A DNA stretch of 64,000 bases from Aureimonas phyllosphaerae (lineage in GTDB: Bacteria; Pseudomonadota; Alphaproteobacteria; Rhizobiales; Rhizobiaceae): positions 1-64,000 of the forward strand of contig NZ_FOOA01000010.1 in assembly GCF_900113065.1 (NCBI RefSeq). The letters are read 5' to 3'. This document shows positions 27,627 to 36,965 of this stretch, piece by piece. The notes beneath the pieces are model-generated. The model made no database searches, was not told where the DNA came from, and was given only the letters and a program-made list of their open reading frames with translations. Within the stretch, counting starts at the first letter, position 1. Each line of letters opens with the position of its first letter. A program made the translations under genes and the position numbers.

Positions 27627-27657
27627 AAAGGCCCGGAGCACCCGCTCCGGGCCTTTT
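27627..27657 (+). terminator. Rho-independent terminator of rpsT
   Basis: AAAGGCCCGGAGC (27627-27639) pairs with GCTCCGGGCCTTT (27644-27656) across loop ACCC, followed by T residues. It lies 29 bases after the rpsT stop. Confidence 0.92.
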
Positions 27658-28274
27658 CCGATTCTTCAATCCTTCCCGATCGATGGTTGGGAACCGACAA
27701 TTTCACCCGTCACCCACTTGTCATGGAAGCGGAACGCGATACTCCCGATCGACTTTGCGAGAGTCAGCTTTCCATCAATCATTTCAATGCCTTGGACGAG
27801 GGTCCGCGACGTGGGCAACTGGCCTGGTCGCGGCTTGGCCGAGTCGCATGAGTCAAGCCGGCGTCTGAAAAAGAATCCCGGCTTCAGACCTGCGACCAAA
27901 TCGCGGCCGAACCGTGCCGTGAATCTCCCTGTGAATCAGGCGATTGCCGTTTGACGCCTGAAAACGGGCATGTCCGACTCGCCACAGTTCGGCCTTGGTC
28001 AGGTCGCGAGCGCCGATTCAAAGCTTGCCCGAAGCTGGGCTGTTCCGTAGCTTTTGCCTCACGACAAGAGCGCCGGACGACGAAGGCTGGGGACAAGGGG
28101 CGTTTTCCAGAACTTAACGGGGGACCCGCCACAGGCCGGGTCGTCCAGGCGCTTTCCGTTAATCGATGAGTATCACCCGGTCGCTCGTGCATGGCATGGG
28201 CGCGGCAGGGTGAATTTCGTTCCGCGTTTCGCTGCGTCCGGCTGTTTCCGGCGCGGCGTGTTGGGAGTTCGTAG
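27658..28274. other. Long intergenic region upstream of the rhodanese-dnaA unit
   Basis: No recognisable gene is present. Composition is lower in GC than the flanks. A minus-strand frame at 27666-27899 (77 codons, TTG start) has no ribosome site or known family. A TTAACGG / CCGTTAA pair lies around 28116-28165, with a wide spacer. No convincing DnaA box cluster (TTATNCACA) was found, so I do not call an origin. It presumably holds the promoter of the rhodanese-dnaA unit. Confidence 0.5.
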
Positions 28275-28709
28275 ATGAGCCGTTCCTACAAGGGCGACGT
28301 GTCGGCCGAGGCGTGCTGGTCGGCGCTTCAGTCCGATCCCCAGAGCTTCCTGATCGATGTCCGCACGTCGGCCGAGTGGAATTTCGTGGGCTTTCCGATG
28401 GTGCCCGAAAACGGCCAGGACGCGCTGTTCGCGGAATGGCAGACCTATCCGACGATGGCCGTCGATCCGCGCTTTGCCGAGCGCGTCGGCGCGGCCGTTC
28501 GCGCCGCCGGCGGGTCGGAGGGCTCCAAGCTCTATTTCCTCTGCCGCTCGGGCGCCCGCTCCATGTCGAGCGCCGCGGCGATGACGGCGGCGGGCTTCAC
28601 CGACTGCTTCAACGTTCTCGACGGTTTCGAGGGACCGCCCGATGCCGACGGCCACCGCGGCCAGGTCGCGGGATGGAAGGCGGCCGGCCTGCCCTGGAGG
28701 CAGAAATGA
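28275..28709 (+). CDS. Rhodanese-like domain protein
   Basis: This is a single-domain sulfurtransferase-like protein of 144 residues. The active-site loop is CRSGARS with the persulfide Cys near 94, and the fold entry [15 protein letters not shown] is clear. Its TGA overlaps the predicted dnaA ATG (ATGA at 28706-28709), and GGAGG for dnaA lies inside its last codons. It could be involved in sulfur relay or cyanide detoxification; the physical link to dnaA is the only context clue. Confidence 0.93.
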   Translation: MSRSYKGDVSAEACWSALQSDPQSFLIDVRTSAEWNFVGFPMVPENGQDALFAEWQTYPTMAVDPRFAERVGAAVRAAGGSEGSKLYFLCRSGARSMSSAAAMTAAGFTDCFNVLDGFEGPPDADGHRGQVAGWKAAGLPWRQK

Positions 28710-30274
28710 CCGCCCTTCACACTGGCGGCCACCCCGTCCCTCCCGTTGCCGGCGCCCGCACGCGCACCTTTCCTTCCACCCCCAGCCGTGCGGCTTCCGC
28801 CGCACCCGCGAATGGCGAGACTTCCATGGCAGCACCGGCACGCGACGAGACGGCGATCCTCGATCGCGTGAACGCCCGTCTCAAGGCGCAGCTCGGCCCC
28901 GACGTCTTCGCCTCCTGGTTCGCCCGCCTGAAGCTCGAGCATGTCGGCAAGGGCGTCGTTCAGCTGTCGGTGCCGACGGCGTTTCTCAAATCGTGGATCA
29001 ACGGGCATTACCGCGATCTTCTGCTGCAGATCTTCGCCGAGGAGGTACCGGGCACGCTGAAGGTGGACGTCGCCGTCCGCTCGGCCGTGCGCGGCGCCAG
29101 CGTTCCGCCCCCGGCCGCCAATGCCGACCAGCCGACGCCGGCGGCGGGCGACGCGCGCACGGTGGGAAGCGTCGCCCCGCGCGTCGCCGCCCCGACCGAG
29201 CGCACGGCGCCCACCGAGGGCGCTCGCGCCGAGTTCGGCTCGCCGCTTGACCCGCGCTACGTCTTCTCGACCTTCGTCGAGGGCGCGTCGAACCGCGTGG
29301 CGCTTGCCGCCGCCCGCTCGATCGCCGAGAACGGGCCGCAGTCCGTGCGCTTCAACCCCCTGTTCCTCCACGCCTCGGTGGGCCTCGGCAAGACGCACCT
29401 TCTCCAGGCGATCGCCAACGCGGCCGTCGCCCGCGAGGACAAGCCCCGCGTCGTGTACCTTACGGCAGAATACTTCATGTGGCGCTTCGCCACCGCGATC
29501 CGCGACAACCAGGCGCTCGATTTCAAGGAGAACCTACGCGGCATCGACATCCTGATCATCGACGACATGCAGTTCCTGCAGGGGAAGTCGATCCAGCAGG
29601 AGTTCTGCCACCTCCTCAACGCTCTGATCGATTCGGCGCGTCAGGTGATCGTGGCCGCCGACCGCCCGGCCTTCGAGCTCGAATCGCTTGACAGCCGCGT
29701 GCGCTCGCGCCTGTCGGGGGGCGTCGCGATCGAGATGGTGTCGCCGGACTACGAGATGCGCCGCGGCATCCTCGCCTCGCGCGTCTCGGCGATGAAGGCA
29801 GGCGATCCGAGCTTCGCGATCCCCGAGACGGTGGTGGACACGATCGCGCGCCGCGTCGTCGGCTCGGGCCGCGACCTCGAGGGCGCCTTCAACCAGATCG
29901 CCTTCCGTCATGCCGTCGGCCAGCCGCTGTCGGCCGAGCATCTCGACGACCTCCTCAATCAGCTGACGCGGGCCGGCGGCGAGAAGCGGGTGCGCATCGA
30001 GGACATCCTGAAGTTCGTCTCGCGCCACTACAACGTGTCGCGCACCGACATCCTGTCGGCCCGGCGCACACGCACGATCGTGCGCCCGCGCCAGATCGCC
30101 ATGTATCTCGCCAAGACCATGACGCCGCGCTCGCTGCCCGAGATCGGCCGCCGCTTCGGCGGGCGCGACCACACGACGGTGCTCCATGCCGTGCGCAAGA
30201 TCGAGGCTGAGCGTGCGGGCGACGAGAAGCTGTCGGAGGAGCTCGACGTCATCCGCCGTATGATCGAGGAGTGA
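28706..30274 (+). CDS. dnaA: Chromosomal replication initiator protein DnaA
   Basis: DnaA binds oriC and opens it to start replication. The 522 residues comprise a poorly conserved N-terminal extension, domain I ([18 protein letters not shown]), a Pro/Ala-rich linker, the AAA+ ATPase ([13 protein letters not shown] Walker [15 protein letters not shown] Walker B) and the C-terminal DNA-binding domain with [15 protein letters not shown]. The 28706 start is chosen because of GGAGG and ATGA coupling; the ATG at 28826 would give a 482-residue protein with the more typical N-terminus. Confidence 0.95.
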   Translation: MTALHTGGHPVPPVAGARTRTFPSTPSRAASAAPANGETSMAAPARDETAILDRVNARLKAQLGPDVFASWFARLKLEHVGKGVVQLSVPTAFLKSWINGHYRDLLLQIFAEEVPGTLKVDVAVRSAVRGASVPPPAANADQPTPAAGDARTVGSVAPRVAAPTERTAPTEGARAEFGSPLDPRYVFSTFVEGASNRVALAAARSIAENGPQSVRFNPLFLHASVGLGKTHLLQAIANAAVAREDKPRVVYLTAEYFMWRFATAIRDNQALDFKENLRGIDILIIDDMQFLQGKSIQQEFCHLLNALIDSARQVIVAADRPAFELESLDSRVRSRLSGGVAIEMVSPDYEMRRGILASRVSAMKAGDPSFAIPETVVDTIARRVVGSGRDLEGAFNQIAFRHAVGQPLSAEHLDDLLNQLTRAGGEKRVRIEDILKFVSRHYNVSRTDILSARRTRTIVRPRQIAMYLAKTMTPRSLPEIGRRFGGRDHTTVLHAVRKIEAERAGDEKLSEELDVIRRMIEE

Positions 30275-30294
30275 AGCTGCCGGCCTGACCCGTG

Positions 30295-30326
30295 CCGCCG
30301 GAAACGCGACGTTTCCGGCGGTTTTC
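30295..30326 (+). terminator. Rho-independent terminator after dnaA
   Basis: CCGCCGGAAAC (30295-30305) pairs perfectly with GTTTCCGGCGG (30311-30321) across loop GCGAC, followed by TTTTCC. It lies about 20 bases after the dnaA stop and separates it from dnaN. Confidence 0.9.
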
Positions 30327-30425
30327 CTTTGCGCCCGCCGGCCTTTGCTCTAAAACGTCGGGACCTTTTCTCGGAGGGGTCCGATGGGCTCGGCGCCCTT
30401 TCGACCCTGCGAACGGTTGTCGTCC

Positions 30426-31544
30426 ATGCGTATCATCATCGAGCGGTCGAACCTTCTGAAGTCGCTGAGCCACATCCAGCGTGTGGTGGAGCGGCGCAAC
30501 ACGATCCCAATCCTCTCCAACGTCCTCCTGAAGACCGAGGACGGGGCGATGCGCCTGAAGGCGACCGACCTCGACATCGAGATCACCGAAAGCGTGCCGG
30601 CGAGCGGCGACGTGCCGGGCGCGACGACGGTTCCGGCCCACCTCCTCTACGACATCGTGCGCAAGCTGCCGGATGGCTCCGAGGTCAAGCTCGAGACGAC
30701 AGGCGACGGCGCGCAGATGACCGTCTCGGCCGGGCGCTCGACCTTCCGCCTCCAGTGCCTCCCCGAGGCCGACTTTCCGGACATCACCGCCGGCGCCTTC
30801 ACCCACGCCTTCACGCTGAAGGCGTCCGATCTCGCGCGGCTCGTCGAGCGCACGCAGTTCGCGATTTCCACCGAGGAGACGCGCTACTACCTCAACGGCA
30901 TCTTCCTCCACACGATCGAGACCGGCGGCGCCCTGACACTGCGCGCGGTGGCGACCGACGGCCATCGCCTGGCGCGCGCCGAGATGCCCGCGCCCGCAGG
31001 CTCGGAAGGCATGCCGGGCATCATCGTGCCGCGCAAGACCGTGGCCGAGATCCAGAAGCTTCTCGGCGAAGGCGCCGAGACGGTGGCGATCGAATTGTCG
31101 GACTCCAAGATCCGCTTCTCGCTCGGCGCCGTGGTGATGACCTCGAAGCTCATCGACGGCACCTTCCCCGACTACCAGCGCGTCATCCCGACCGGAAACG
31201 ACAAGGCGCTGACGCTCGACCGCCAGAGCTTCTCGGCCGCGGTCGACCGCGTGTCCACGATCTCGTCCGAGCGCGGGCGTGCGGTGAAGCTCGCGCTCTC
31301 GGGCGGCCAGCTCGTCCTCACCGTCAACTCGCCGGACGCGGGCACCGCGACGGAGGAGCTGCCCGTCGGCTATGAGGCGGAAGAGATCGAGATCGGCTTC
31401 AACGCCCGGTACCTTCTCGACATCACCGGCCAGCTATCCGGCGACAGCGCGGTCTTCATGATGGCCGATCCCGGCTCGCCGACCCTGATCCGCGACGGCG
31501 GCGACGAGGGCACGCTCTACGTCCTGATGCCGATGCGCGTCTGA
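30426..31544 (+). CDS. dnaN: DNA polymerase III beta sliding clamp
   Basis: This ring-shaped processivity clamp has 372 residues from the ATG at 30426 (MRIIIERSNLLKSL). Clamp hallmarks include ERRNTIPILSNVLL, the DGHRLARAE loop and the C-terminal MPMRV that helps form the peptide-binding cleft. A short upstream in-frame extension to 30384 is not expected in the family. Between the dnaA terminator and recF. Confidence 0.97.
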   Translation: MRIIIERSNLLKSLSHIQRVVERRNTIPILSNVLLKTEDGAMRLKATDLDIEITESVPASGDVPGATTVPAHLLYDIVRKLPDGSEVKLETTGDGAQMTVSAGRSTFRLQCLPEADFPDITAGAFTHAFTLKASDLARLVERTQFAISTEETRYYLNGIFLHTIETGGALTLRAVATDGHRLARAEMPAPAGSEGMPGIIVPRKTVAEIQKLLGEGAETVAIELSDSKIRFSLGAVVMTSKLIDGTFPDYQRVIPTGNDKALTLDRQSFSAAVDRVSTISSERGRAVKLALSGGQLVLTVNSPDAGTATEELPVGYEAEEIEIGFNARYLLDITGQLSGDSAVFMMADPGSPTLIRDGGDEGTLYVLMPMRV

Positions 31545-31564
31545 CGAGGCGCATCGCCGCGCCG

Positions 31565-32716
31565 ATGGACCTCGCCCGCGATGCCCGGATCCGCGTGACC
31601 GGGCTCGGCCTCGTGGACTTTCGCAACTACGAGACGCTGAACCTTTCCATCCGCTCGCGCTTCGTCGTGCTCCACGGCGACAACGGCTCAGGCAAGACCA
31701 ATCTCTTGGAGGCGCTGTCGCTCCTGTCGCCGGGCAAGGGCCTGCGGCGCGCCGCCTACGGCGAGATCGCACGCAGCACGGGCGGCGCTGCGACGGGCGG
31801 CTTCTCCGTGCGCGCGCGCCTCGCCGCGCCGACGCCCGAGGACGAGCCGACCGACGTCCTGACCCTTGTGCGCCCCGACGAGGGCACGCCCGCGCGTGTC
31901 CTGCGCATCGACGGCACCACCGCCCGATCGATCGACGAGCTTCTCGACGTCCTGCGCGTCGTCTGGCTGACGCCCGCGATGGACGGGCTGTTCACCGGCC
32001 CCGCCACCGAGCGCCGCCGCTTCCTCGACCGCATGGTGCTGACGGTCGATCCCGAGCACGGGCGGCGCACGCTCGACTACGAGAAGGCGATGCGCGGGCG
32101 CAACCGTCTCCTCTCGGAGGATCGCCTCGACGACCGCTGGCTGGCCGGGATCGAGCGGCAGATGGCCGAACTCGGGCTGGCGATCGCGCTGGCGCGCGCC
32201 GATCTCGTCGCCCGCCTCGCCGGGCTCCTCGATGCCGCCTCCGCCTCGCCCTTCCCGGTGGCCGAACTCGATCTCCAGTCCGGCTACGACGACCTCCCGC
32301 TCGAAGGCGCGGCGGTGGACCTCGAGGACCGCGTCACCGAGCGCCTGGCGCGCCGACGCATGGTCGACCGCGCCGCCGGCCGCACGCTGGAAGGCCCCCA
32401 TCGCGGCGACCTCGCCGTCACGCACCGTGCCAAGGCGATGCCGGCCGCCCTCTCCTCGACCGGCGAGCAGAAGGCACTCCTGATCGGCCTGGTCCTCGCC
32501 CATGCCCGCCTCGTGGAGGCGGCGTCCGGCATGGCGCCGGTCCTTCTTCTCGACGAGATCGCCGCCCATCTCGATCCCGGCCGCCGGGCCGCCCTTTTCG
32601 ACATTCTCGACGATCTCGGCGTCCAGTCCTTCCTGACCGGCACCGACGCCGCGCTGTTCGAGGCGCTCGACGGGCGCGCGCAGATGCTCCTCGTCGCCAA
32701 CGGAGCCGTGACATGA
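31565..32716 (+). CDS. recF: DNA replication and repair protein RecF
   Basis: RecF is an SMC-like ATPase that helps load RecA at single-strand gaps. The 383 residues contain Walker A GDNGSGKTNLLEALSLLSPG, the signature region STGEQKALLIGLVLAHA and Walker B VLLLDEIAAHLD. Length is typical. It follows dnaN by 20 bases, and its stop overlaps the next gene start by four bases (32713-32716). Confidence 0.96.
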   Translation: MDLARDARIRVTGLGLVDFRNYETLNLSIRSRFVVLHGDNGSGKTNLLEALSLLSPGKGLRRAAYGEIARSTGGAATGGFSVRARLAAPTPEDEPTDVLTLVRPDEGTPARVLRIDGTTARSIDELLDVLRVVWLTPAMDGLFTGPATERRRFLDRMVLTVDPEHGRRTLDYEKAMRGRNRLLSEDRLDDRWLAGIERQMAELGLAIALARADLVARLAGLLDAASASPFPVAELDLQSGYDDLPLEGAAVDLEDRVTERLARRRMVDRAAGRTLEGPHRGDLAVTHRAKAMPAALSSTGEQKALLIGLVLAHARLVEAASGMAPVLLLDEIAAHLDPGRRAALFDILDDLGVQSFLTGTDAALFEALDGRAQMLLVANGAVT

Positions 32717-33495
32717 CGCTCTCGCCCTCCCCTCCCCCGCTCTCCGCCGACGAGCTCGGCCGCTACGCCCGCCACATCGTGCTGCCCGAGATCGGGGGGC
32801 CAGGGCAGCAGCGGTTGAAGGGAAGCCGCGTGCTCCTCGTCGGCGCCGGCGGCATCGGCTCGCCGGCCGCTCTCTATCTCGCGGCGGCCGGCGTCGGCAC
32901 GATCGGGCTCGTCGACGACGACCACGTGTCCCTGTCGAACCTCCAGCGGCAGGTACTGTTCGAGACCACGGATCTCGCCCGGCCGAAGGTGGAAGCCGCG
33001 GCCGAAGCACTGGGGCGGCTTAACCCGCATGTCGCGATCGAGGCCCATCCCGTCCGCCTCGATGCGTCGAACGGGCCGGCCCTCGTGTCGCGCTACGACG
33101 TCGTCGTCGACGGCTCCGACAACTTCGCGACGCGCTTCCTCGTCGCCGATCTCTGCGAGGCTGCGAGGGTCCCCCTCGTCACGGTCGCGGTCCAGCGCTT
33201 CTCCGGATCGCTGACGACGCTCATGCCTCACAGGCCAGGCCCGGACGGGCGGCTCTCGCCCCGCTACCGCGACCTCTTCCCCGAGCCGCCCCCCGAGGGC
33301 ACCGTGCCGACCTGCGCGGAGGCCGGAATTCTCGGCGTCGTCACCGGCATCATGGGCACGATGGGCGCGGCGGAGGCCATCAAGCTCGTCGCCGACGTCG
33401 GTGATCCGATGGTCGGGCGCCTGCTTCTCGTCGACATCCTGCGAATGCGCTTCGAGGAAATCCGCTACCGCCGCCCGGCCGATCCATCGCCCTGA
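32713..33495 (+). CDS. HesA/MoeB/ThiF-family adenylyltransferase
   Basis: This E1-like enzyme activates the C-terminus of a small sulfur-carrier protein (ThiS or MoaD) by adenylation. The 260 residues show the nucleotide loop GAGGIGSPAALYLAAAGVG, the Arg finger in SNLQRQ, and the catalytic Cys in VPTCAEAG. The two CxxC pairs that bind zinc in E. coli MoeB are not seen: the place of the first reads SPRYRDLF. It lacks a rhodanese domain. ATGA overlap with recF. MoeB or ThiF cannot be told apart from context. Confidence 0.88.
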   Translation: MTLSPSPPPLSADELGRYARHIVLPEIGGPGQQRLKGSRVLLVGAGGIGSPAALYLAAAGVGTIGLVDDDHVSLSNLQRQVLFETTDLARPKVEAAAEALGRLNPHVAIEAHPVRLDASNGPALVSRYDVVVDGSDNFATRFLVADLCEAARVPLVTVAVQRFSGSLTTLMPHRPGPDGRLSPRYRDLFPEPPPEGTVPTCAEAGILGVVTGIMGTMGAAEAIKLVADVGDPMVGRLLLVDILRMRFEEIRYRRPADPSP

Positions 33496-33566
33496 GCCCA
33501 TGCCGGTGCGGAAGTCGTCAGCGATCCTGCCGGACGATCTTCGTTAGCCTTAAGTCGAGATACCGA

Positions 33567-33582
33567 TCACGGGCCCGTGATT
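33567..33582. promoter_or_regulatory. Perfect 16-bp palindrome upstream of the FAD oxidoreductase
   Basis: ATCACGGGCCCGTGAT is a perfect palindrome about 80 bases before the oxidoreductase start. It may be an operator for a dimeric regulator. No T-run follows, so it does not look like a terminator of the preceding gene. Confidence 0.4.
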
Positions 33583-33663
33583 CCATCGAATTGCGACTGT
33601 ATCCTTCCCCCATTGTTCACCGACGTTCTGCTTTAGTCCGCGGAACGAGATGGGGAGAAGACG

Positions 33664-35070
33664 ATGAAGCCGATCGCGGTACTGGGAGCGGGTCTCGCCG
33701 GATTGACGGCCGCGGCCGAACTCAAGCGACGCGGCCTGCCGGCGGTGGTGTTCGAGGCGGGCAAGGCGGTCGGCGGCATGGCGGCCTCCTTCAAGGACGC
33801 CGAGGGCTTCTCCTACGACTACGGCGCGCACTTCATCTCCAACCGGCTCGCCAAGGCGCTCGGCGCGGAGGACATTTGCCGTACGGTTCGCCACTACGGC
33901 GAGGCGGTGCGTATCGACGGTCGCGACCGCAGCCATCCCTTCGGCCTGATGGCCGAGCCGCGCTTTCTGGCAAGCGCCCTGAAGAGCCGTTTTGCCAGCC
34001 GTCCGAAGACGCCCGCCGCCAACGCCGAGGACTGGATGCGCCGCTCCTACGGCGACGCCATGGCCGAGGAGGTGGCGATGCCGCTGGTCGAGGCCTGGTC
34101 GGGGGCGCCGGCGCGCGAGCTCTCGTCCTCGGTCGGCGAGAAGTTCGGCAACAGCATCGTCAAGTCGCTCTATCTCAGCGCCGCCGCCAAGGTGACGCGG
34201 CGGGCCGTGTGCAACGGCTACACCCGCACGATGCCGGAAGGGGCGGGCGTCTATCACGTCTATCCCGAGGGCGGCCTCGCCCGGATGCTCGAGCCGACGC
34301 TGCGCAAGCTCGACGGCGCGGTGCGCCTCCAGTCGCCGGTGGAGCGTATCCTCGTCGACAAGGGCCGGGTGGTCGCGATCCGCAGCGCGGGCGTCGAGAT
34401 TCCCGTCTCGGCGGTCATCTCCACCGCGCCGGTCAACGTCCTGCCGCGGCTCGTCGAAGGCACCGACGCGCTGAAGCCCCTTGCGGCGTTCCGCTACCGG
34501 CCGATGATGTTCGTCAATCTGCGCTTCTCCGGTCGCGCCATCCTGCCGAACACGATGGTCTGGGTGCCCGACCGCAGCCAGCTGTCGTTCCGCCTCACCG
34601 AGGCGCCGATCTCGATGCCGTGGCTGGCGCCCGAGGGCAAGACGCTGATCACCTTCGACATCGGCTGCGAGGTCGGCGACGCGAGGTGGACGATGAGCGA
34701 CGAGGACCTCGCCCGCACCTGCCTCGACCAGATCTGCGCGCTCTACGGCGAAGAGCTTCGCGGGCGGTATCTGGGCGCCGGCGGCACGATCCGCACCCCG
34801 ATCTCCTATCCCGTCTATCTCGGCGCCTATGAGACCGAGCGCCGTCTCTTCTCCATGTCGACCGGCGTCGACGGCCTCTACAGCGTGGGGCGCAACGGCG
34901 AGTTCGCCCATATCCTGATGGAGGACGTGTTCTGGCGCACGATCCGGCGGATGGAGGACGTCGCGCGCTACGTCGCGTCCCCGTCCGAAGGCAGCCAGCC
35001 CGCCGTATCCCTGGAGGAGCGTCTGGCGGGGCTCGGCCTTTCGGCTCCCGGACTGTCGCAGCCGGCCTGA
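33664..35070 (+). CDS. FAD-dependent amine oxidase/protoporphyrinogen oxidase-like oxidoreductase
   Basis: This is a flavoprotein of 468 residues. The N-terminal dinucleotide motif GAGLAGLTAAAELKRRG, the second Gly-rich segment VGGMAASF and a C-terminal FAD-contacting region (YSVGRNGEFAHILMED) place it in the NAD(P)/FAD amine-oxidase superfamily, near HemG/HemY and UDP-galactopyranose mutase-like groups. The start has GGGGAGAAG upstream. No membrane helix is obvious. The natural substrate is unknown; a link to surface polysaccharide or carotenoid chemistry is possible but unsupported. Confidence 0.82.
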   Translation: MKPIAVLGAGLAGLTAAAELKRRGLPAVVFEAGKAVGGMAASFKDAEGFSYDYGAHFISNRLAKALGAEDICRTVRHYGEAVRIDGRDRSHPFGLMAEPRFLASALKSRFASRPKTPAANAEDWMRRSYGDAMAEEVAMPLVEAWSGAPARELSSSVGEKFGNSIVKSLYLSAAAKVTRRAVCNGYTRTMPEGAGVYHVYPEGGLARMLEPTLRKLDGAVRLQSPVERILVDKGRVVAIRSAGVEIPVSAVISTAPVNVLPRLVEGTDALKPLAAFRYRPMMFVNLRFSGRAILPNTMVWVPDRSQLSFRLTEAPISMPWLAPEGKTLITFDIGCEVGDARWTMSDEDLARTCLDQICALYGEELRGRYLGAGGTIRTPISYPVYLGAYETERRLFSMSTGVDGLYSVGRNGEFAHILMEDVFWRTIRRMEDVARYVASPSEGSQPAVSLEERLAGLGLSAPGLSQPA

Positions 35071-35124
35071 GAGGCGCGCTCCGATCAGCTTCGGGCAAGG
35101 GGTTGTTAACCCCGATGCGCGATC

Positions 35125-35820
35125 ATGGCGATGCGTCGGGCATACGGGTCATCTTTTGAAAAGATCCTTGTGCGCCCGGCCACCCGGCTCCGCCGGGCCG
35201 AAGCCGTCCCGCATGTCCGGAGCCCTCCCCCCGTGTCCCGCTCGTCCCTTCTCGCCTCGATCGCCCTTGCCCTTCTCGCCGCCCTGCCGTCGGTCGGCGC
35301 GGTGCATGCCCAGTCTCCGGCCGCCGCCGCGACGCCGCCGGTGGCCGCACCGGCCGCCGCCGAGGAAGGCGAGGACGCCGAGATGCAGCGCAAGCTGCCG
35401 CTGCCGCGCTTCGTCTCGCTGAAGTCCGCCCGCGTGAACCTTCGCGTCGGCCCCGGCAAGGACTACGCGGTGTCCTGGCTCTACCTGAAGCCCGGCCTGC
35501 CGGTGGAGGTGATCCAGGAATACGACCTCTGGCGCCGCATCCGCGACTCCGAAGGCACCGAGGGCTGGGTCTACCATTCGCTCCTGTCGGGTGAGCGCAC
35601 GGCGCTCGCGGCTCCCTGGCTGAAGGGCAAGACGCAGGCGACGATCACCATGCATCGCTCCGCCGCGACCGACGGACCGATCGTCGCCGAGATGGAGCCG
35701 GGCGTCCTGACCAAGGTCCGCGAGTGCTCGTTCGGCTGGTGCGAGGTCGAGGCCGCCGGCCGGCGCGGCTTCGTCACCCAGAAGGAAATCTGGGGTGTCT
35801 ACCCCGACGAACGGTTCTGA
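35125..35820 (+). CDS. Exported protein with SH3-like domains
   Basis: This is a probable periplasmic protein with two bacterial SH3-like repeats. After a basic start, residues 40-62 are a hydrophobic signal segment (LLASIALALLAALPSVGAVHA), then a Pro/Ala linker, then SH3 units around ARVNLRVGPGKDYAVSW and the TITMHRSAATDGPIVAEM region, with WVYHSLL and FGWCEVEAAGRRGFV as typical turns. The true start is uncertain: a GTG at 35233 would place the signal peptide at the N-terminus. Members are thought to act at the cell wall; nothing more specific can be said. Confidence 0.82.
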   Translation: MAMRRAYGSSFEKILVRPATRLRRAEAVPHVRSPPPVSRSSLLASIALALLAALPSVGAVHAQSPAAAATPPVAAPAAAEEGEDAEMQRKLPLPRFVSLKSARVNLRVGPGKDYAVSWLYLKPGLPVEVIQEYDLWRRIRDSEGTEGWVYHSLLSGERTALAAPWLKGKTQATITMHRSAATDGPIVAEMEPGVLTKVRECSFGWCEVEAAGRRGFVTQKEIWGVYPDERF

Positions 35821-35850
35821 GGCGCCTCGTCCCCCCGCCTCGAAAGCAGG

Positions 35851-35882
35851 AAGGCCGGTCACCCGCTGGGGCGACCGGCCTT
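35851..35882. terminator. Stem-loop between the SH3 gene and irr (bidirectional)
   Basis: AAGGCCGGTC (35851-35860) pairs with GACCGGCCTT (35873-35882) around a 12-base loop. It is followed by TTCGTTT on the plus strand. It lies between two convergent genes and can serve both. Confidence 0.8.
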
Positions 35883-35910
35883 CTTCGTTTCTGCTGCTTA
35901 GATCGTGACG

Positions 35911-36390
35911 TCAGGCGTGCGGCTTCGCACCCGTCTTGCGGCGCAGGCGTACCACGACGTCGACATTGACGATCTCCATGCCCTCGGGCGGCTCGGGCAG
36001 GTTGTCGATCGTGATCGTTCCGTCGGGAATGTCGATCATCGTGTTGTCGGCCTCCACGAAGAAGTGGTGGTGGTCCGACGTGTTGGTGTCGAAATAGGTC
36101 CGCTGCCCCTCGCCCGAGAGCGGGCGTACGAGGCCGGCGTCCGTGAACTGGTGCAGCGTATTGTAGACGGTGGCCAGCGACACCGGCTCGCCCGCCTTGT
36201 GCGCTTCCTCGTGCAGCTCTTCCGCCGACAGGTGGCGGTCGCCGGCACCGAAGATCAGGTTGCACAGCGCCACGCGCTGGCGGGTCGGCCGGAGGCCCGA
36301 GGCGCGCAGGCGCTCGAAGACGCAGAAGCTCTGAGGCCGACCGGCCGTGCGCGCGTCCGCTGCCGCGAGGGGCTTGGCCCGATTGTCCAT
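35911..36390 (-). CDS. irr: Fur-family iron response regulator Irr
   Basis: This heme-responsive iron regulator is characteristic of Hyphomicrobiales and relatives. The 159 residues start at the ATG at 36388-36390. The winged helix is RLRASGLRPTRQRVALCNLIF...SLATVYNTLHQFTDAGLV; the His-rich dimer domain is SDHHHFFVEADNTMIDIP, where Irr proteins bind heme. The adjacent fab genes are divergent but not clearly linked in function. Fur or Mur are alternatives, but the HHHFF block and lack of CxxC zinc pairs favour Irr. Confidence 0.9.
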   Translation of the reverse strand: MDNRAKPLAAADARTAGRPQSFCVFERLRASGLRPTRQRVALCNLIFGAGDRHLSAEELHEEAHKAGEPVSLATVYNTLHQFTDAGLVRPLSGEGQRTYFDTNTSDHHHFFVEADNTMIDIPDGTITIDNLPEPPEGMEIVNVDVVVRLRRKTGAKPHA

Positions 36391-36509
36391 GACGTCGACC
36401 ACCGAAAACTTGACTCTTCTATTCACCTTTAGACGAGCGTCATACGCCGCCGCAAGGCCTTGCCGCGATTCAATATAGTCGGATTTCGCACCGCGAACAA
36501 CGGACGGCC

Positions 36510-36965
36510 TCACGGCGCGGCGCAGGCCGGTGCGAGCGCTGCGATCGCGCGGCCCGACCCGACGAGCGGCAGGCGGACATGGCCGGCCGGGCTCGACACT
36601 TCGAGGCTCCGCCCCCGCTTGAGGGCGGCGAGCAGCGACGCCGCGTCCTTGCCTTCGACGGTGCGCACGAAGCGCGAGCCGCCGCCCGCCCCCTCCGGCT
36701 CGACGCGGGCCTCGCCGGCATAGGCCATGCCGTCGACCGAGAGGACGAGCGTCACCGGCCGGTCCGCCGGAAAACGCGCCCCGTTGCCGGCCGCCGTGAC
36801 GCCGAGCCGGCCGCCGGGAAGGCACGCGATCTCGGCACCGGCCGGACGCCCCTTCAGGGTGAAGTAGGCGCGCGCGCCCTCGCCCCGGCCGCTCGCGCGC
36901 CACTCCTGCGACAGGGCGGGGCCGATCGAGACAGCGAGGGTGAGCAGCACGAAAAAGACACGCAT
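36510..36965 (-). CDS. Secreted hypothetical protein
   Basis: This is a 151-residue protein with a clear signal peptide (MRVFFVLLTLAVSIGPALSQ). The mature part looks beta-rich (ARAYFTLKGRPAGAEIACLPGGRLGVTA, VTLVLSVDGMAYAG) and ends with a Gly/Ala-rich tail containing a second Cys (PACAAP). It resembles small periplasmic proteins of the order, but I do not recognise a family. The long frame to 37169 is not used because the signal start at 36963-36965 is clear. Confidence 0.72.
   Translation of the reverse strand: MRVFFVLLTLAVSIGPALSQEWRASGRGEGARAYFTLKGRPAGAEIACLPGGRLGVTAAGNGARFPADRPVTLVLSVDGMAYAGEARVEPEGAGGGSRFVRTVEGKDAASLLAALKRGRSLEVSSPAGHVRLPLVGSGRAIAALAPACAAP

Noticed and set aside
27666-27899. 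77-codon minus-strand frame after rpsT
   Set aside because: TTG start, no ribosome binding site and no recognisable motif; treated as non-coding.
27658-28274. Replication origin upstream of dnaA
   Set aside because: No cluster of DnaA boxes or AT-rich unwinding element was found, and in this order the origin usually lies elsewhere.
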